Below, piece by piece: positions 16,087 through 27,123 of a stretch of 64,000 nt of DNA (its first letter is position 1; every line of letters begins with the position of its first letter). The position numbers and the translations under genes were made by a program. The notes under the pieces were generated by a model that saw only the letters and a program-made list of their open reading frames with translations, did not search any database and had not been told where the DNA came from. Source of the DNA: Psychromicrobium lacuslunae. GTDB taxonomy: Bacteria; Actinomycetota; Actinomycetes; Actinomycetales; Micrococcaceae. Location of the stretch: assembly GCF_000950575.1 (NCBI RefSeq), contig NZ_CP011005.1, positions 682,001-746,000 of the forward strand, read 5' to 3'.

Positions 16087-18687
16087 CTAGAGCAGGGTGG
16101 GTTGGCTATCGTCTTCGGTCGGGGGAGTGTTGGCCGGTGCCGGTGCCGGTGCCGGGGTTGGCTCGCTCGGAGCGGGGTCGGCACCGGTAGGGTTTGGCTC
16201 GCTCGGCTCGAAGCTGGAGAGCGAGGGCCCGATGGCGTCAATCGACTGGGTCAGCGGGATGCCGGAGCCGTCGCGCCGACCGTGTTCCACCGGCAGTGAG
16301 CGGGCGACTCCAGCGGCGGAGGCGGCTTTTGCTGGTCCATGACCCGCCCAGCCCAGCAGCAACACGTCTTCGCCCTTGAGGAATCGATGCGCCCGGACGC
16401 CGCCGGTGGCCCGACCCTTGACCGGGTACTCAGTGAAATCGCTGACTTTGGCTGACCCCGATGAGGTGCCGGGAAGCGCCCCGCTCGCACTGGCTACGGT
16501 GACCACCACGGCGGAGGGATCCCCGGCTGGAACCACGGTGAAACTGATCACCGAGTCGCCGGCGCCGAGCTTAATGCCAGCCATCCCCGCCGCTGTGCGG
16601 CCTTGCGGACGAACCGCATTACCGGCAAAACGCAGGAGCTGGGCAGTAGCGGTCAGGAAGACCAAATCATCGTCGTCCTTCGCCGGGGCGGCGCCGATCA
16701 CTCGGTCGCGGTCCTTCAGCGAGATGATCTCCCAATCTTCGCGGTTCAGCGGGTATTCCGGGGTGACTCGCTTGACCACTCCCTGTGCGGTACCTAGAGC
16801 GATGATCTGGTCAATCGGTACAAAGGTGACCAAGGTTTCGCCCTTGAGCAATGTGATGAATTCCTTTGCGGGAACGCCACCGGCGAGGTTCGGCAGCCCG
16901 GCGGCGGGTGCCAGGGCTGGCATATCCACCACCTGTAGTCGCAACATCCGACCAGCGGAGGTGACCGCGCCGACTTCACCACGCGCCGTGGTCGCGATCA
17001 CCGCGCGGAACACGTCATGCTTGTTTCGGGTGCCGTTATCTTGCAAAGGTTCGCGGCCGGTGGTGCGGGCGATCTGACCGGAGCTGCTTAGCAATACCCA
17101 ACACGGATCATCAGCCACTTCCAGAGCCAGCGGCGCAGCTTTGCCGCTTGGTGTCGTCATCGCCTTCATCGCGTTGGCAGTGCTGGCGGAAATCGCCTCG
17201 GATTCCAGCAAAACAGTGCGCCGCGGCGTGGCGTATTTTGCCGCTATCTCGCCCAGTTCGCTGGAAACCAGCTCACGCAGCACCTGTTCGGAGCCGAGGA
17301 TACGCTCCAGCTCGGCGATGGCCTGATGCAATTCTTCCTGCTCTTTTTCCAGTTCCAGGCGGGAGAACTTGGTCAGTTGACGCAACTGCAGATCCAGGAT
17401 GTAACGCGCCTGAATATCACTCAGATCGTAGATTGCGATCAGTCGCTCACGGGCCGCTGCGGCGTCGTCCGAGGAACGGATGATTTGGATCACCTCGTCG
17501 ATATCGACGATGGCAATCAAAAGCCCCTCAACCAGGTGCAGCCGATCTTTCTTTTTGCCCAGCCGGAATGCCGTCCGGCGACGCACCACATCAATGCGGT
17601 GCGCTACATAGACCCGGAGTAACTCCAGCAGCCCCAAAGTCTGTGGCTGACCGTCAACCAAGGTGACGTTATTAATGCCGAAAGAGTCCTCCATCGGCGA
17701 GAACTTATAGAGCTGCTGCAAAACCGCCTGCGGGTTGAAACCATTCTTGAGTTCGATCACCAGGCGCAGCCCATGGTTGCGGTCGGTGAGGTCGACAATA
17801 TCGGAGATGCCCTGCAGTTTCTTGTTATTGACGGCGTCCTTGATCTTTTCGATCACTTTTTCCGGCCCGACCGTGTAAGGAAGCTCGGTCACCACCAGCC
17901 CGGTGCGGCGGGCAGTGAGCTGCTCCACCTCCACCTTGGCGCGGGTTTTGAAGGAACCTCGCCCGGTCTCATACGCCTCCCTGATGCCGCTCAGCCCGAC
18001 AATGCGCCCGCCGGTGGGTAAGTCGGGCCCGGGCACAAAGCGCATTAGATCATCGAGAGTAGCCTCCGGCTCGGCAATTAAATGCTGGGCGGCGGCAATA
18101 ACCTCACCGAGGTTATGCGGTGCCATATTGGTGGCCATGCCGACCGCAATGCCGGTAGCGCCATTGACCAGAAGATTAGGGAAAGCTGCGGGCAGCACCT
18201 CGGGCTGGGTGAGTTGATTATCGTAGTTGGGCACGAAGTCGACAACGTCCTCGTCGAGGTGGTCGGTCAGCGTCAACGCCGCCGCCGCCAGCCGGGCCTC
18301 GGTGTAACGCGGAGCGGCTGGACCGTCGTCGAGCGAGCCGAAGTTGCCGTGCCCATCGATCAGCGGCAGCCGGAGCGAGAAGTCCTGAGCCATTCGTACC
18401 ATGGCGTCATAGATCGCGGCATCACCGTGCGGGTGCAGCTTGCCCATTACCTCGCCCACTACCCGGGCGCTCTTGACGTGGCCGCGGTCCGGACGAAGCC
18501 CCATCTCGCTCATCATGTAGAGGATGCGACGTTGCACGGGTTTGAGACCATCGCGGGCATCGGGGAGTGCCCGCGAATAGATCACCGAGTAGGCATATTC
18601 GAGGAAAGAGCCCTCCATCTCCCGTGATACATCGATATCAATGATGTTCTCGACGAAGGGATCGTCCGGTGGCGTGCGCCTAGCCAT
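16087..18687 (-). CDS. parC: DNA topoisomerase IV subunit A (type IIA topoisomerase breakage-reunion subunit)
   Basis: DNA-cleaving partner of ParE (2562-4673). The 866-aa protein has the winged-helix breakage-reunion domain with the catalytic Tyr near residue 128 ([10 protein letters not shown]), the quinolone-determining [17 protein letters not shown] region at 85-101, a coiled-coil tower, and a C-terminal beta-propeller. A Pro/Ala-rich low-complexity tail of about 50 residues ends the protein. The position equivalent to E. coli GyrA Ser83 is Ala. AAGGA precedes the ATG. About 11 kb including the cyd genes separate it from parE. Confidence 0.93.
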   Translation of the reverse strand: MARRTPPDDPFVENIIDIDVSREMEGSFLEYAYSVIYSRALPDARDGLKPVQRRILYMMSEMGLRPDRGHVKSARVVGEVMGKLHPHGDAAIYDAMVRMAQDFSLRLPLIDGHGNFGSLDDGPAAPRYTEARLAAAALTLTDHLDEDVVDFVPNYDNQLTQPEVLPAAFPNLLVNGATGIAVGMATNMAPHNLGEVIAAAQHLIAEPEATLDDLMRFVPGPDLPTGGRIVGLSGIREAYETGRGSFKTRAKVEVEQLTARRTGLVVTELPYTVGPEKVIEKIKDAVNNKKLQGISDIVDLTDRNHGLRLVIELKNGFNPQAVLQQLYKFSPMEDSFGINNVTLVDGQPQTLGLLELLRVYVAHRIDVVRRRTAFRLGKKKDRLHLVEGLLIAIVDIDEVIQIIRSSDDAAAARERLIAIYDLSDIQARYILDLQLRQLTKFSRLELEKEQEELHQAIAELERILGSEQVLRELVSSELGEIAAKYATPRRTVLLESEAISASTANAMKAMTTPSGKAAPLALEVADDPCWVLLSSSGQIARTTGREPLQDNGTRNKHDVFRAVIATTARGEVGAVTSAGRMLRLQVVDMPALAPAAGLPNLAGGVPAKEFITLLKGETLVTFVPIDQIIALGTAQGVVKRVTPEYPLNREDWEIISLKDRDRVIGAAPAKDDDDLVFLTATAQLLRFAGNAVRPQGRTAAGMAGIKLGAGDSVISFTVVPAGDPSAVVVTVASASGALPGTSSGSAKVSDFTEYPVKGRATGGVRAHRFLKGEDVLLLGWAGHGPAKAASAAGVARSLPVEHGRRDGSGIPLTQSIDAIGPSLSSFEPSEPNPTGADPAPSEPTPAPAPAPANTPPTEDDSQPTLL

Positions 18688-18760
18688 TGCTGCGTTGTCC
18701 TTAAAGTACTGGTGCCAAAGCTGAAAGCCATCACGATGAGGTATCAGTATTGTTGAGTCT

Positions 18761-21385
18761 ATGGTGATTCAGCCCGGGGAAGACGGATATCCACACCATT
18801 GGGAAGCCGATGTCGTGCTGCGGGATGGTGCTACTGCACATTTACGCCCCATTGCGGCCAGCGATGCGGACGCAGTGCAATCCTTCCATCAGGGGCAGTC
18901 TGAGCAGTCCATTTACTTGAGATTCTTCACCTACCGGTCCTCATTGACCGAAAAAGAACTGCGCCGCTTCACCCAGGTAGATTACCGCGATCGAGTCGCC
19001 TTCGTGATCACTGTCGCCGGGGCGATCATCGGCATTGCGCGCTACGACCGGCTCGCCGATCCTCAACTGGCCGAGGTCGCTTTTAATATTGCTGACGCCC
19101 ACCAGGGCCGTGGCCTGGGGTCGATCCTGCTGGAGCACCTTGCCGCTGCGGCTCGGGAAAACGGCATCAGCAGATTCACCGCGGAGGTATTGCCGGAAAA
19201 TCGGAAGATGCTCACCGTGTTCGCTGAGGCCGGCTACGAGGTGAGCAGGCACTTCGATGACGGTGTGGTGAGCTTGAGCTTCGATATTGACCCCACCGAA
19301 CGCTCCCGCGAGGTGATGGCCTCCCGAGAACACCGCGCCGAGGCACGCAGCATTGAAGGCTTGCTTTCGCCGTCTTCGGTGGCGGTGATCGGAAAGGGAC
19401 GGTTGGCCAAGGAAATGCTGCAGCACCTGCGCGCAGGCGGCTATCCCGGGACGATCAGCGAAGGACTTGGCGAGCCAGTGGACCTGGCAGTCATCGCAGT
19501 GCCCAAGGCTGAGGTCTCCGCGGTGATTAACCGTTGCGGGCAGGCCGGGGTTAAAGGCGTGGTGGTGCTGACCAGTGGCTTTGCCGACGACGGCGATACC
19601 GGCCTGGCACTGCAACGGGACTTGGTCCGGCAGGCCAGGGAACACGGCATGCGGTTGATCGGTCCGGCCTCACTTGGCGTGGTTAACACGAAGCTGCCGT
19701 TGAACGCCTCGCTTGCCACCGGCCTGCCGCGTTCCGGAAAGTTGGGTTTGTTCAGCCAGTCAGCGGCAATCGGGGTCTCGCTTTACACTTCGATTGCGCG
19801 TCGCGGTTTGGGAGTCTCAACGATCGTCTCAGCGGGCAGCCGGGCGGATGTCTCGGGCAATGACCTGCTGCAGTACTGGGAAGACGATCCGGAGACCGCA
19901 GTCTGTGCGATGTACTTCGAGTCGATTGGCAACCCGAGAAAATTCTCCCGCTTGGCTCGCAGGCTGGCCCGCAATAAACCGGTGATTTTGGCGAAATCCG
20001 ACACCTTGGGTCTGCGTCTGCCGCCGGGGCACGCGGTGCGCACCACCCAAGCACCGGCCGGGGCGCTTGATGCCATGTTGCGGCAGGCGGGCACTATTCG
20101 GGTGAAGAACATCGACGAGTTGGCAAATATTGCGCAAATAGCGGTCAGCCAGGCGCTGCCAGCCGGTCGAGGGCTGAGCGTGTTCAGTAATTCGCTCGCC
20201 TTGGCACGGGTGGTGGCCGATGCCGCTGAGGAGTCCGGCCTGGTGGTGGTGGAGACGGTGGCCGACCTGGCACATCAGCAGGAATCGGCGGAGGCGCTGA
20301 AAAATCTCAAGGAACGCCTACTAAGCACCCTGCACCGACCGGATGTCGACTCGGTGATGGCGACTCTGATGCCGGCCCGAGGTCTTGATCTGGAAGAACT
20401 CGGCGTCAACGCCATTGCCGAGGTGCTGGCAGAGTGCGCGCAACAAACCGCTAAACCGGTGATCGCCGCGTTCAGCGGCATTTTGGACCCTGCGGTCAGC
20501 GTTGAGGGGGTGATTCGCACCGAGCACGGTGAGCTGCCGTGTTTTTCCAGCCCGGGCGGTGCGATTACCGCGCTCGCGGCGGTAGTGCGGTACGCGGAAT
20601 GGCTGCATCGCGACCAGGGCTCCTTTGACCAACCTGAGGGCATTGACCCGGAGGGTGCACGCGCTTTTCTCGACCAGCTCCTCACCGAGGTGCACGGCGC
20701 TGAACTGCTGACCCTTAACGCCGAGCAAACCTTGAAACTGCTGAGCTACTACGGCATTGAGGTGTTGGAATCGGTGACTTTTAGCAGCGAGCAGGAGGCT
20801 GTGACGGCCGCCGAACGGCTCGGCTGGCCGGTTGCCGTGAAAAGTTTTGACCCGGCGCTGCGGCAGCGCATTGACCTGGGCGGGGTACGGCTCAATATCG
20901 GCGATGCTGAAACGCTGAGACGAGAAATCAGTCATATGCGTGAATCACATGGCGGAGGGGAAACCGCCCTGCTGGAGGTACAGAGGATGGCGCCTCTCGG
21001 CCAGGCTTGCACGCTCAGGGCGATTGAGGACCCCTTGCTGGGGCCGGTGGTGTCCTTCGGGGTTTCCGGGGATGCGGTGAATCTGCTGGACGATTGGGCG
21101 CACCGAGTGCCGCCACTATCTAGTACCGATATTTCCGAGTTGGTCCGTGCGCCGCGGGCTGCCGCTAAGCTCTTTGGCTATCAGGGACTGCCAGCGGTGA
21201 ACATCGAGGCCTTGGAAGACTTGGTGGCCCGGCTCGCTGTGCTCAAGGATGAACATCCAGAAATAGCTTCGGTATCTTTCAATCCGGTGCTGGCTGGAAC
21301 GCGAGCATGCACGGTTCTCTCGGCGACCATACAACTCGGAAATGCTGCCCAGCGCACCGATAGCGCTCGCCGTGCAATGGCTTGA
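18761..21385 (+). CDS. Pat-like GNAT / acyl-CoA synthetase (ADP-forming)-like fusion protein
   Basis: An 874-aa protein. An N-terminal GNAT domain ([33 protein letters not shown]; residues 1-190) is fused to a CoA-binding domain, succinyl-CoA-ligase-like domains ([32 protein letters not shown]) and a C-terminal ATP-grasp-like domain ([23 protein letters not shown]). This matches protein lysine acetyltransferases of the Pat/PatA group with the GNAT domain first, as in Streptomyces. It would regulate acyl-CoA synthetases by acetylation; the target is inferred. TATTGT lies 7 nt before the ATG (leaderless). Confidence 0.87.
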   Translation: MVIQPGEDGYPHHWEADVVLRDGATAHLRPIAASDADAVQSFHQGQSEQSIYLRFFTYRSSLTEKELRRFTQVDYRDRVAFVITVAGAIIGIARYDRLADPQLAEVAFNIADAHQGRGLGSILLEHLAAAARENGISRFTAEVLPENRKMLTVFAEAGYEVSRHFDDGVVSLSFDIDPTERSREVMASREHRAEARSIEGLLSPSSVAVIGKGRLAKEMLQHLRAGGYPGTISEGLGEPVDLAVIAVPKAEVSAVINRCGQAGVKGVVVLTSGFADDGDTGLALQRDLVRQAREHGMRLIGPASLGVVNTKLPLNASLATGLPRSGKLGLFSQSAAIGVSLYTSIARRGLGVSTIVSAGSRADVSGNDLLQYWEDDPETAVCAMYFESIGNPRKFSRLARRLARNKPVILAKSDTLGLRLPPGHAVRTTQAPAGALDAMLRQAGTIRVKNIDELANIAQIAVSQALPAGRGLSVFSNSLALARVVADAAEESGLVVVETVADLAHQQESAEALKNLKERLLSTLHRPDVDSVMATLMPARGLDLEELGVNAIAEVLAECAQQTAKPVIAAFSGILDPAVSVEGVIRTEHGELPCFSSPGGAITALAAVVRYAEWLHRDQGSFDQPEGIDPEGARAFLDQLLTEVHGAELLTLNAEQTLKLLSYYGIEVLESVTFSSEQEAVTAAERLGWPVAVKSFDPALRQRIDLGGVRLNIGDAETLRREISHMRESHGGGETALLEVQRMAPLGQACTLRAIEDPLLGPVVSFGVSGDAVNLLDDWAHRVPPLSSTDISELVRAPRAAAKLFGYQGLPAVNIEALEDLVARLAVLKDEHPEIASVSFNPVLAGTRACTVLSATIQLGNAAQRTDSARRAMA

Positions 21386-21430
21386 ACCGTGGGTTAGGCA
21401 GCGGCGCAGCTTTCTGGAAAAATAACAGGA

Positions 21431-22117
21431 ATGAATGCTTTCCGAGCTGGCGGCTCGCACATCGAGCAAGGCCAAACGCTGGAACAAGCCTTACAACGCG
21501 CTGGTTTCTACCCCTTGCTGGTCGGTGATGTGATTGAGGAAGCACTTGATGGAAGTCCTTGTATAGCTCATCTTGCCCATCTCGAAACGCATTTCGATCA
21601 GACCGAGGTGCACCGGCACATCACCGTTCTAGCGCTTACCGAGGAATTGCTGATCATCGCCCATGTTGACGATCAGCAACTCGATGAACAGGGCGAGCAT
21701 GTGGTGGCCCAGATTTCCACCGAAACCGTGCCGGTCCGGCAAATCCGTTCGGTGGTGCTGAATTATCTTTACACCCAACCCCAGGATTACAAACCGTCAG
21801 ATCCAGTCCGAGAGCTGACACTTTCGATTGGCTGGTCCGGTGGCCAGCGGCTCGATATTGGCCCGGCAGCCTGCGGTGACCCCCAGTGCGAAGCCGATCA
21901 CGGCTATACCGGAACTATCACCCACGAAGACATTGCGCTGCGAATCAGTGCGGAAGCCGACGGGTTGATCGCTGTGCAGGACGCCAAGATCTTTGCCCGC
22001 GCTCTGCGCTCGGCGAACTCCCGCGCCTTGGCCGCCGGTTCGAGCGCAGAGCTCAGTCCGTCCCGGAGCGAGACCACCGGGCGTGGCAGCCGCTTCGGCC
22101 GTAGTCAGCATCGTTAG
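21431..22117 (+). CDS. DUF5998 family protein
   Basis: A 228-aa actinobacterial protein of unknown function. It has a mixed alpha/beta core (THFDQTEVHRHITVLALTEE, IRSVVLNYLY, LTLSIGWSGGQR) and a Ser/Arg-rich, probably disordered tail. A CGDPQCEADHGYTG segment (about residue 155) could bind metal. The next gene, a phosphatase-superfamily enzyme, starts 4 nt after its stop, so the two are probably co-transcribed. Confidence 0.8.
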   Translation: MNAFRAGGSHIEQGQTLEQALQRAGFYPLLVGDVIEEALDGSPCIAHLAHLETHFDQTEVHRHITVLALTEELLIIAHVDDQQLDEQGEHVVAQISTETVPVRQIRSVVLNYLYTQPQDYKPSDPVRELTLSIGWSGGQRLDIGPAACGDPQCEADHGYTGTITHEDIALRISAEADGLIAVQDAKIFARALRSANSRALAAGSSAELSPSRSETTGRGSRFGRSQHR

Positions 22118-22121
22118 AGCA

Positions 22122-23300
22122 GTGACAGAGTTACCGAAGTGGCCGGGGTACGGCGAGAGCGGCAGTAGCGGATCAATTAGCCGGGTGCTAAGCAGCGCCG
22201 CTGCGGCGTTGGGCGTGCCCGGCTTTGAAAACACCCTCAGACTGCCAGCCGGGAACCGGATCGTCGTGGTGCTAGTTGATGGGCTCGGGGCCGCGTTGCT
22301 GAAGCGCAATCTGGCACATGCCCCGTTCCTGCGCTCGGTGATCAGTGGCGGCGCTAGCCATCGGATCATTAACTCAGCTTTCCCCTCGACCACAGCGAGT
22401 TCGCTGAGCAGTTTGGGTACCGGTCTGGCCCCCGGCCAGCATGGCATGGTTGGCTATGACGTGCTTGATCCAGAACAGGACAAGATCGTCAATCTGCTGG
22501 GCGGCTGGGACGCTAAAGTCGATCCACTGCGCTGGCAAGATCAGCCAACGGTATTTGAAAAGATCTCGGACTTGCTGCCGGTGGCGACCATTAGCTTGCC
22601 GAAATTCGCCAACTCAGCGATGACCCAGGCGGCGCTTCGGGGCAGCCAATTCATTCCCGCTGCCTCGGTGCACGCTCGGACCACAGCTGCCGCAGATTTG
22701 CTGGCCAATCAGAAACGTGCGCTGCTGTACTTCTACTGGTCGGAGCTAGACAAGGCGGGGCACCGCTACGGCGTTAACTCGGCGCAATGGGAGTTCGAAC
22801 TCGCCGAGCTGGACGCGGCGATGCGTCGGCTGCATCAACAACTTCCTGCCGGTACCCAGTTAGTGCTGACCGCCGATCACGGCATGATTGACGTACCGGA
22901 ATCTGCACGGATCGACTATTCGGCAAGTCCGGAACTCATCGACGGAGTACGTCACACCGGGGGGGAGCCGCGCCTGGTTCAGCTCTACCTGGAACCCGGT
23001 GCAGACCGTGAAGCACTCAGGGCTGCCTGGGTGCAACGCTGGGGTAACCGAGCTGCGATCTTTAGCCGCGACGAGGCGATAGCCGCCGGTTACTTTGGCC
23101 AAGTGCGTGCCGAGATCGCCCCCCGGATCGGTGACTTACTTATTGCCGCCCTTGAACCGGTGGCCTTTTACGACACCAGAAGGACTCGTCCGACCGCGCT
23201 TGAGGTGGTGGGGCAGCACGGCTCCTTCACGAAGGCGGAGCGTGAGGTTCCGTTATTGCAGATCCCGGTGGCCGGTAAGACCACGAAGAACGTTAGGTGA
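22122..23300 (+). CDS. alkaline phosphatase superfamily / nucleotide pyrophosphatase-phosphodiesterase
   Basis: A metal-dependent phosphohydrolase of the type I phosphodiesterase/nucleotide pyrophosphatase family. VVVLVDGLGAALL holds the first metal Asp. INSAFPSTTASSLSSLGTG supplies the nucleophile Thr or Ser. YFYWSELDKAGHRYG and LTADHGMIDVP supply the remaining Asp/His ligands. The frame is open from 21993 inside the preceding gene, but GTG 22122 is chosen because it follows that gene's stop by 4 nt and gives a normal 392-aa protein. The natural substrate is unknown. Confidence 0.88.
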   Translation: MTELPKWPGYGESGSSGSISRVLSSAAAALGVPGFENTLRLPAGNRIVVVLVDGLGAALLKRNLAHAPFLRSVISGGASHRIINSAFPSTTASSLSSLGTGLAPGQHGMVGYDVLDPEQDKIVNLLGGWDAKVDPLRWQDQPTVFEKISDLLPVATISLPKFANSAMTQAALRGSQFIPAASVHARTTAAADLLANQKRALLYFYWSELDKAGHRYGVNSAQWEFELAELDAAMRRLHQQLPAGTQLVLTADHGMIDVPESARIDYSASPELIDGVRHTGGEPRLVQLYLEPGADREALRAAWVQRWGNRAAIFSRDEAIAAGYFGQVRAEIAPRIGDLLIAALEPVAFYDTRRTRPTALEVVGQHGSFTKAEREVPLLQIPVAGKTTKNVR

Positions 23301-23309
23301 GGTATACCG

Positions 23310-23999
23310 ATGGCTGAGCTGGTTTTCTACTCCGGCACGATGGATTGCGGTAAGTCAACGCTGGCCCTGCAACTGAACCATAACCACAGTGCTCGCGGCC
23401 GGGCTGGCCTGCTATTCAGCTGCAATGACCGGGCCGGGGATTCCACCATCTCCTCCCGGCTCGGCCTGCAAACTGGTGCTATCGAAGTCGAGCCCGAGAC
23501 CGACTTCTGGGAGCAGGTGGTGTTGCGACGCACTCACGGTGCGGCCCTGGATTATTTGATATGTGATGAGGCGCAGTTCTACCAGCCAGTCCAGATTGAG
23601 CAGTTGGCTCGGTTGGTAGATGAGATGGAGATTGATGTTTTTGCCTTCGGCATCACCGCCGATTTCCGGACCCGGCTCTTCCCCGGTTCGCAGCGCTTGA
23701 TCGAATTGGCTGATCGGGTGCATGTTTTGCAGGTTGAGGCGTTGTGCTGGTGCGGCCGGCGAGCCACCCATAATGCTCGAACCGTCGACGGCGTCATGGT
23801 GGTTGAGGGTGACCAGGTGGTGGTTGGCGATGTGGCCAATGCGGCGCCCGAAGACAGTGTTGGCTATGAGACGCTCTGTCGACGGCACTATATGCGCCGG
23901 GTCACCGCGCACAGCGCGAATCAGCTTGCCGAAAAAGACCAGCTTTTACCCTTTGACGTCTCTGACCTTGAAGTCTGCGCCGTTCCGCCGAAGCCCTGA
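23310..23999 (+). CDS. tdk: thymidine kinase (type II)
   Basis: Phosphorylates thymidine with ATP in the pyrimidine salvage pathway. The 229-aa protein has the P-loop SGTMDCGKST near the N-terminus, the catalytic DEAQF (about residue 89), ADFRTRLFPGS, and a zinc-binding lasso with CWC (near 147) plus CRRH. A short Pro-rich tail follows. It lies 9 nt after the phosphodiesterase gene and is probably transcribed with it. The gene two operons downstream (dut) also serves dTTP metabolism. Confidence 0.95.
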   Translation: MAELVFYSGTMDCGKSTLALQLNHNHSARGRAGLLFSCNDRAGDSTISSRLGLQTGAIEVEPETDFWEQVVLRRTHGAALDYLICDEAQFYQPVQIEQLARLVDEMEIDVFAFGITADFRTRLFPGSQRLIELADRVHVLQVEALCWCGRRATHNARTVDGVMVVEGDQVVVGDVANAAPEDSVGYETLCRRHYMRRVTAHSANQLAEKDQLLPFDVSDLEVCAVPPKP

Positions 24000-24047
24000 G
24001 TACGGTAATTTGCGGGCAGAAACCGCAGCGCCTCAGCTACTCACTAG

Positions 24048-25292
24048 CTAGTTATCGGATTTGGTGCCGAACACAATCTCGTCCCAGCTCGGCACGCTGG
24101 AACGTTTTGGTTTCACCGGTTGCCGACGTTCGGCTGGTTCCTGCTCAGTTTCCTCGACCTGTTCCTCGGGCTGTTCCTTGGCCTTCGGGGCCTGGCTGCG
24201 CTGAGCGGCGTCGGCGGGTAGCCGGATTTCTCGCGTGTTGCTGCTCACCGGACCAAAGAGGCCAAGCGGATCATCGCTGCTCTCTGAATCGGTTTCTGCC
24301 GGTGCTGGTGCCAAGCTGAGCGGCGGGAAGAACGAGGGTTGACTGGGCTCATCCGCACCCTCCTTCAATTCGGCTGTTTCGTCCGGCTCTGTAGCCTCAG
24401 CAGATTCGGTGGCACGGGGGTGTGCTGCAGGTACTCCTTCACTGAGCAGCAAAGCCAGCGCATCATCATCCTCTTCCACCACTCCGAGCCGTTGGCCTCT
24501 TCTGGAGCGCAACAGATCGAGCAAGGACTCCGAGTCATCGCCCGCACCGCTCACTTCCTCTGCCACCTCAGGCCCTGCTTCATGAGGTTCTTCCGAGTTA
24601 TCAGTTTCGATATCGAAAGGACGGTCGGCTACGGCCGACAGCCGACGGGCTGGTAGCGGTGAATCCAGCGGGGCGATTTCGCTCAACACCTGCGCCCAGC
24701 GGTTCGCGTTCTGGAGACTTTTGCGGGAGGGCTGGTAAATCCATTGCGCCGGGGCAGGCTCGCCAATTCCGGTGGCTTCAGCCGAACTCGCCTCGAAATC
24801 TGCGCTCACGGTCCAGCTGCCATCGGCGCGACGCCAAGCATCCCAGCTCGCGGTGGCGGGATCGATGCCGAGCGCGGTTAAACGATGCGAGACCATCTCC
24901 GCCAAGCTGGCCGGTTCGTCGCCAAAGGCCGAACGGCAACCGTCGTGCCCTGGGATGGCATCGGCTACCTGCACCTGTCGAGCCTGCTGAGCGACATATT
25001 CACGCTCAGCCAGTACGGGACCTTCGTAGCGTTGAATGTGTTCGAGCGGGGCGCCGGAAGCGTCAGAGATTTCTTGAGCGCTGGCGCCGCCTCTAATCCG
25101 TTGCTGGATCTCTTTGGGGGAGAGGCGAGTGGCGCTGGTGTCTTCATTCATCGTTATCGCTCCACGTGTTGTGCGGGACGAGGCAACGCGCAGGGCTTCA
25201 TCAATCCGCAGCCGGTAAATTTCGCCGCCTGCGCCGCTGAGCAATAAATGCTCCCCGTCGTCATGAACTCCCACCAATCGCAGATCCTGCAT
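24048..25292 (-). CDS. sepH: septation protein SepH (DUF3071)
   Basis: Actinobacterial cell-division protein that binds FtsZ and stimulates its assembly. The 414-aa protein has the conserved N-terminal domain (MQDLRLVGVHDDGEHLLLSG) with a helix-turn-helix-like region (LSPKEIQQRIRGGASAQEISDASG, about 55-80). A long acidic, Pro-rich disordered region follows, then a short basic C-terminal patch (KRSSVPSWDEIVFGTKSD) conserved in the family. It converges on tdk across a 48-nt gap. Confidence 0.92.
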   Translation of the reverse strand: MQDLRLVGVHDDGEHLLLSGAGGEIYRLRIDEALRVASSRTTRGAITMNEDTSATRLSPKEIQQRIRGGASAQEISDASGAPLEHIQRYEGPVLAEREYVAQQARQVQVADAIPGHDGCRSAFGDEPASLAEMVSHRLTALGIDPATASWDAWRRADGSWTVSADFEASSAEATGIGEPAPAQWIYQPSRKSLQNANRWAQVLSEIAPLDSPLPARRLSAVADRPFDIETDNSEEPHEAGPEVAEEVSGAGDDSESLLDLLRSRRGQRLGVVEEDDDALALLLSEGVPAAHPRATESAEATEPDETAELKEGADEPSQPSFFPPLSLAPAPAETDSESSDDPLGLFGPVSSNTREIRLPADAAQRSQAPKAKEQPEEQVEETEQEPAERRQPVKPKRSSVPSWDEIVFGTKSDN

Positions 25293-25697
25293 GCCCGTCT
25301 CACCCGCTTAATATTTGCTACTGGAATCCACGCACCAGCTCAAGGAAAACTCTGCCACCGAAAGTCCCGGATTACCACGACCGGCGCGGGCGTGGCGGAT
25401 GTTGTATGGTGGCTTAGTCCTCTTGGTGGCGGACAATGCTGTGGGGACAGCAGCGGGGGCTAAAATCATTGATTTTGCTGTGATTTCTCCCAGCGCATGC
25501 TGGGTTGTGAGGAAAGTCACGGGGGATTATGGCGCTTAAATTGGCATTTGTGAAGAATTTGCGCAAAAATCACCCGGTACCGGGCACAAAATCGCAGCTC
25601 ATGACGTTTGAACTGTGAGGCACCAAGGGGGCCTGAGTAGGAATGCGTATCACTGAGCATCAACTAAGTATCAAGACCGGAGCGTGAGCATAGAATT
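25293..25697. other. 405-nt intergenic region between sepH and the DUF4193 gene
   Basis: The divergent promoter region of sepH and the DUF4193 gene. No coding region, strong palindrome or recognised riboswitch was seen. Short open frames on both strands look like chance frames. Confidence 0.5.
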
Positions 25698-25997
25698 ATG
25701 GCGACTGATTACGATGCGCCGCGGAAGACCGAAGACGACCTCAGCGAGGATTCAATTGAGGAATTGAAGTCCCGCCGTACCGACAAACAGTCGGCGGTTG
25801 TTGATGAGGACGAGGCCGAAGCGGCGGATAGTTACGAGCTACCGGGTGCGGATCTGTCTGGTGAGGAGTTGCTTGTCCGGGTACTGCCCGCACAAGCCGA
25901 TGAATTCACCTGTTCTTCCTGCTTCCTGGTACGGCATCGTTCACAGATTGCACGGGAGAAAAACGGCCTGCTTTATTGCAAGGATTGCGAAGGCTAA
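25698..25997 (+). CDS. DUF4193 family protein
   Basis: A 99-aa conserved actinobacterial protein of unknown function. The N-terminus MATDYDAPR and the acidic middle are typical of the family. The C-terminal half has CSSCFLVRHRSQIA and YCKDCEG, i.e. two CxxC pairs forming a likely zinc ribbon. In M. tuberculosis its homologue also lies in the sigA-dut neighbourhood. It ends 1 nt from the convergent DUF3093 gene. Confidence 0.9.
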   Translation: MATDYDAPRKTEDDLSEDSIEELKSRRTDKQSAVVDEDEAEAADSYELPGADLSGEELLVRVLPAQADEFTCSSCFLVRHRSQIAREKNGLLYCKDCEG

Positions 25998-25998
25998 A

Positions 25999-26472
25999 TC
26001 ACTCCACACTTTCCGAGGCGGCTAGGGCAGCGACAAGCTGTTCTGGTCGCCTCGTCGAGGTTAACCAATAAGGTGTGGGATCGGATTCATCGGTGATGAT
26101 TATTTTTACTACCGGCGAAATCCAGCCGCGTAGGCACAGGAATGCCAAGCCGTTTAACTGGGGCCCCCGCTGAGCAAAGGCTGCATCGCCGCGATAGGCG
26201 GTCGCTTCGCCGATGAATTTGCGTTCAATGCTGGCCCTGCCAACTGTCACGGTCTGTGCAGTGACCTCGATCCGTGGTGTGCTACTGATCAGGAAGGCCG
26301 CTTGCAGTAGAAAAAGTACGATGGCGGCGATATATCCGGCGAGCAGGCTGATCGGGGCCAGGATGAGAATACCGGCCGCTGAAATCCCCAGCGCAATCAG
26401 CCAAAGCCAGGGTGAGGGCCAGAGTTTTTCGGTGTAGCTTGGCGTCATCGATTCAGCGGGAGTCTGCGGCAT
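25999..26472 (-). CDS. DUF3093 family membrane protein
   Basis: A 157-aa protein with two closely spaced hydrophobic helices (LWLIALGISAAGILILAPIS and YIAAIVLFLLQAAFL, residues 22-66), followed by a cytoplasmic or extracytoplasmic beta-rich domain with the family motif LCLRGWISPVVKI. Function unknown. It is divergent from dut and convergent with the DUF4193 gene. Confidence 0.87.
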   Translation of the reverse strand: MPQTPAESMTPSYTEKLWPSPWLWLIALGISAAGILILAPISLLAGYIAAIVLFLLQAAFLISSTPRIEVTAQTVTVGRASIERKFIGEATAYRGDAAFAQRGPQLNGLAFLCLRGWISPVVKIIITDESDPTPYWLTSTRRPEQLVAALAASESVE

Positions 26473-26634
26473 AGAGTCAGCTTGTCACTTTTTCTACCGT
26501 GCTGCGAATTTGTGCTGCCGGGTTCGGCTGGGCGGCCCGGTGGAATGGTAGCAGTCGGAGGCCGGTAATAGCTTTGCAGGCTAGAGTATTTGGCGAGACA
26601 GATATCTCAGCTCAGTTAATATATGGAGGTCACG

Positions 26635-27120
26635 GTGTCCCAGGGAACGCTCCCGGTGCAATTGAAAATACTCGATCCGGGGCTTGAGCCGCCTAGCTAC
26701 GCGCATCCCGGAGATGCCGGTGCGGATCTGAGGGCTCGCATCGATGTCGAGATTGCACCCGGCGAGCGGGTGCTGGTGCCCACCGGAGTAGCTATCGCCT
26801 TGCCTGAGGGCTTTGTCGCCTTGATCCACCCGCGATCCGGGCTGGCCACCAAGCACGGCTTGACCATTGTGAACGCACCGGGCACCGTCGACGCCGGCTA
26901 TCGCGGCGAGATTGCGGTCACGCTGCTCAATACTGATTCACAGCAGCCGATTAGCCTTTCCCGGGGCGATAGAATTGCACAAATGGTGATCCAACGTGTC
27001 GAATATGCGCAATTCATCCCGGTTGATGAACTGCCGGAATCGGTACGTGGTGCTGGGGGATTTGGTTCCACCGGCGGATTCACCCCCACTGTAGACAACC
27101 AGCCTTCCGGCAAGGAGTAA
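26635..27120 (+). CDS. dut: dUTP diphosphatase
   Basis: Hydrolyses dUTP to dUMP, preventing uracil incorporation and feeding dTMP synthesis; homotrimeric. All five motifs are present: [45 protein letters not shown] and the C-terminal [11 protein letters not shown]. An ATG at 26623 is in frame, but GTG 26635 has GGAGG 5 nt upstream, giving 161 aa starting [10 protein letters not shown]. The DUF3710 gene starts 3 nt after its stop (operon). Confidence 0.96.
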   Translation: MSQGTLPVQLKILDPGLEPPSYAHPGDAGADLRARIDVEIAPGERVLVPTGVAIALPEGFVALIHPRSGLATKHGLTIVNAPGTVDAGYRGEIAVTLLNTDSQQPISLSRGDRIAQMVIQRVEYAQFIPVDELPESVRGAGGFGSTGGFTPTVDNQPSGKE

Positions 27121-27123
27121 GCC

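Noticed and set aside
25315-25539. 74-codon plus-strand frame in the sepH-DUF4193 gap
   Set aside because: No ribosome-binding site, no family resemblance, and an equally long frame on the other strand; treated as chance.
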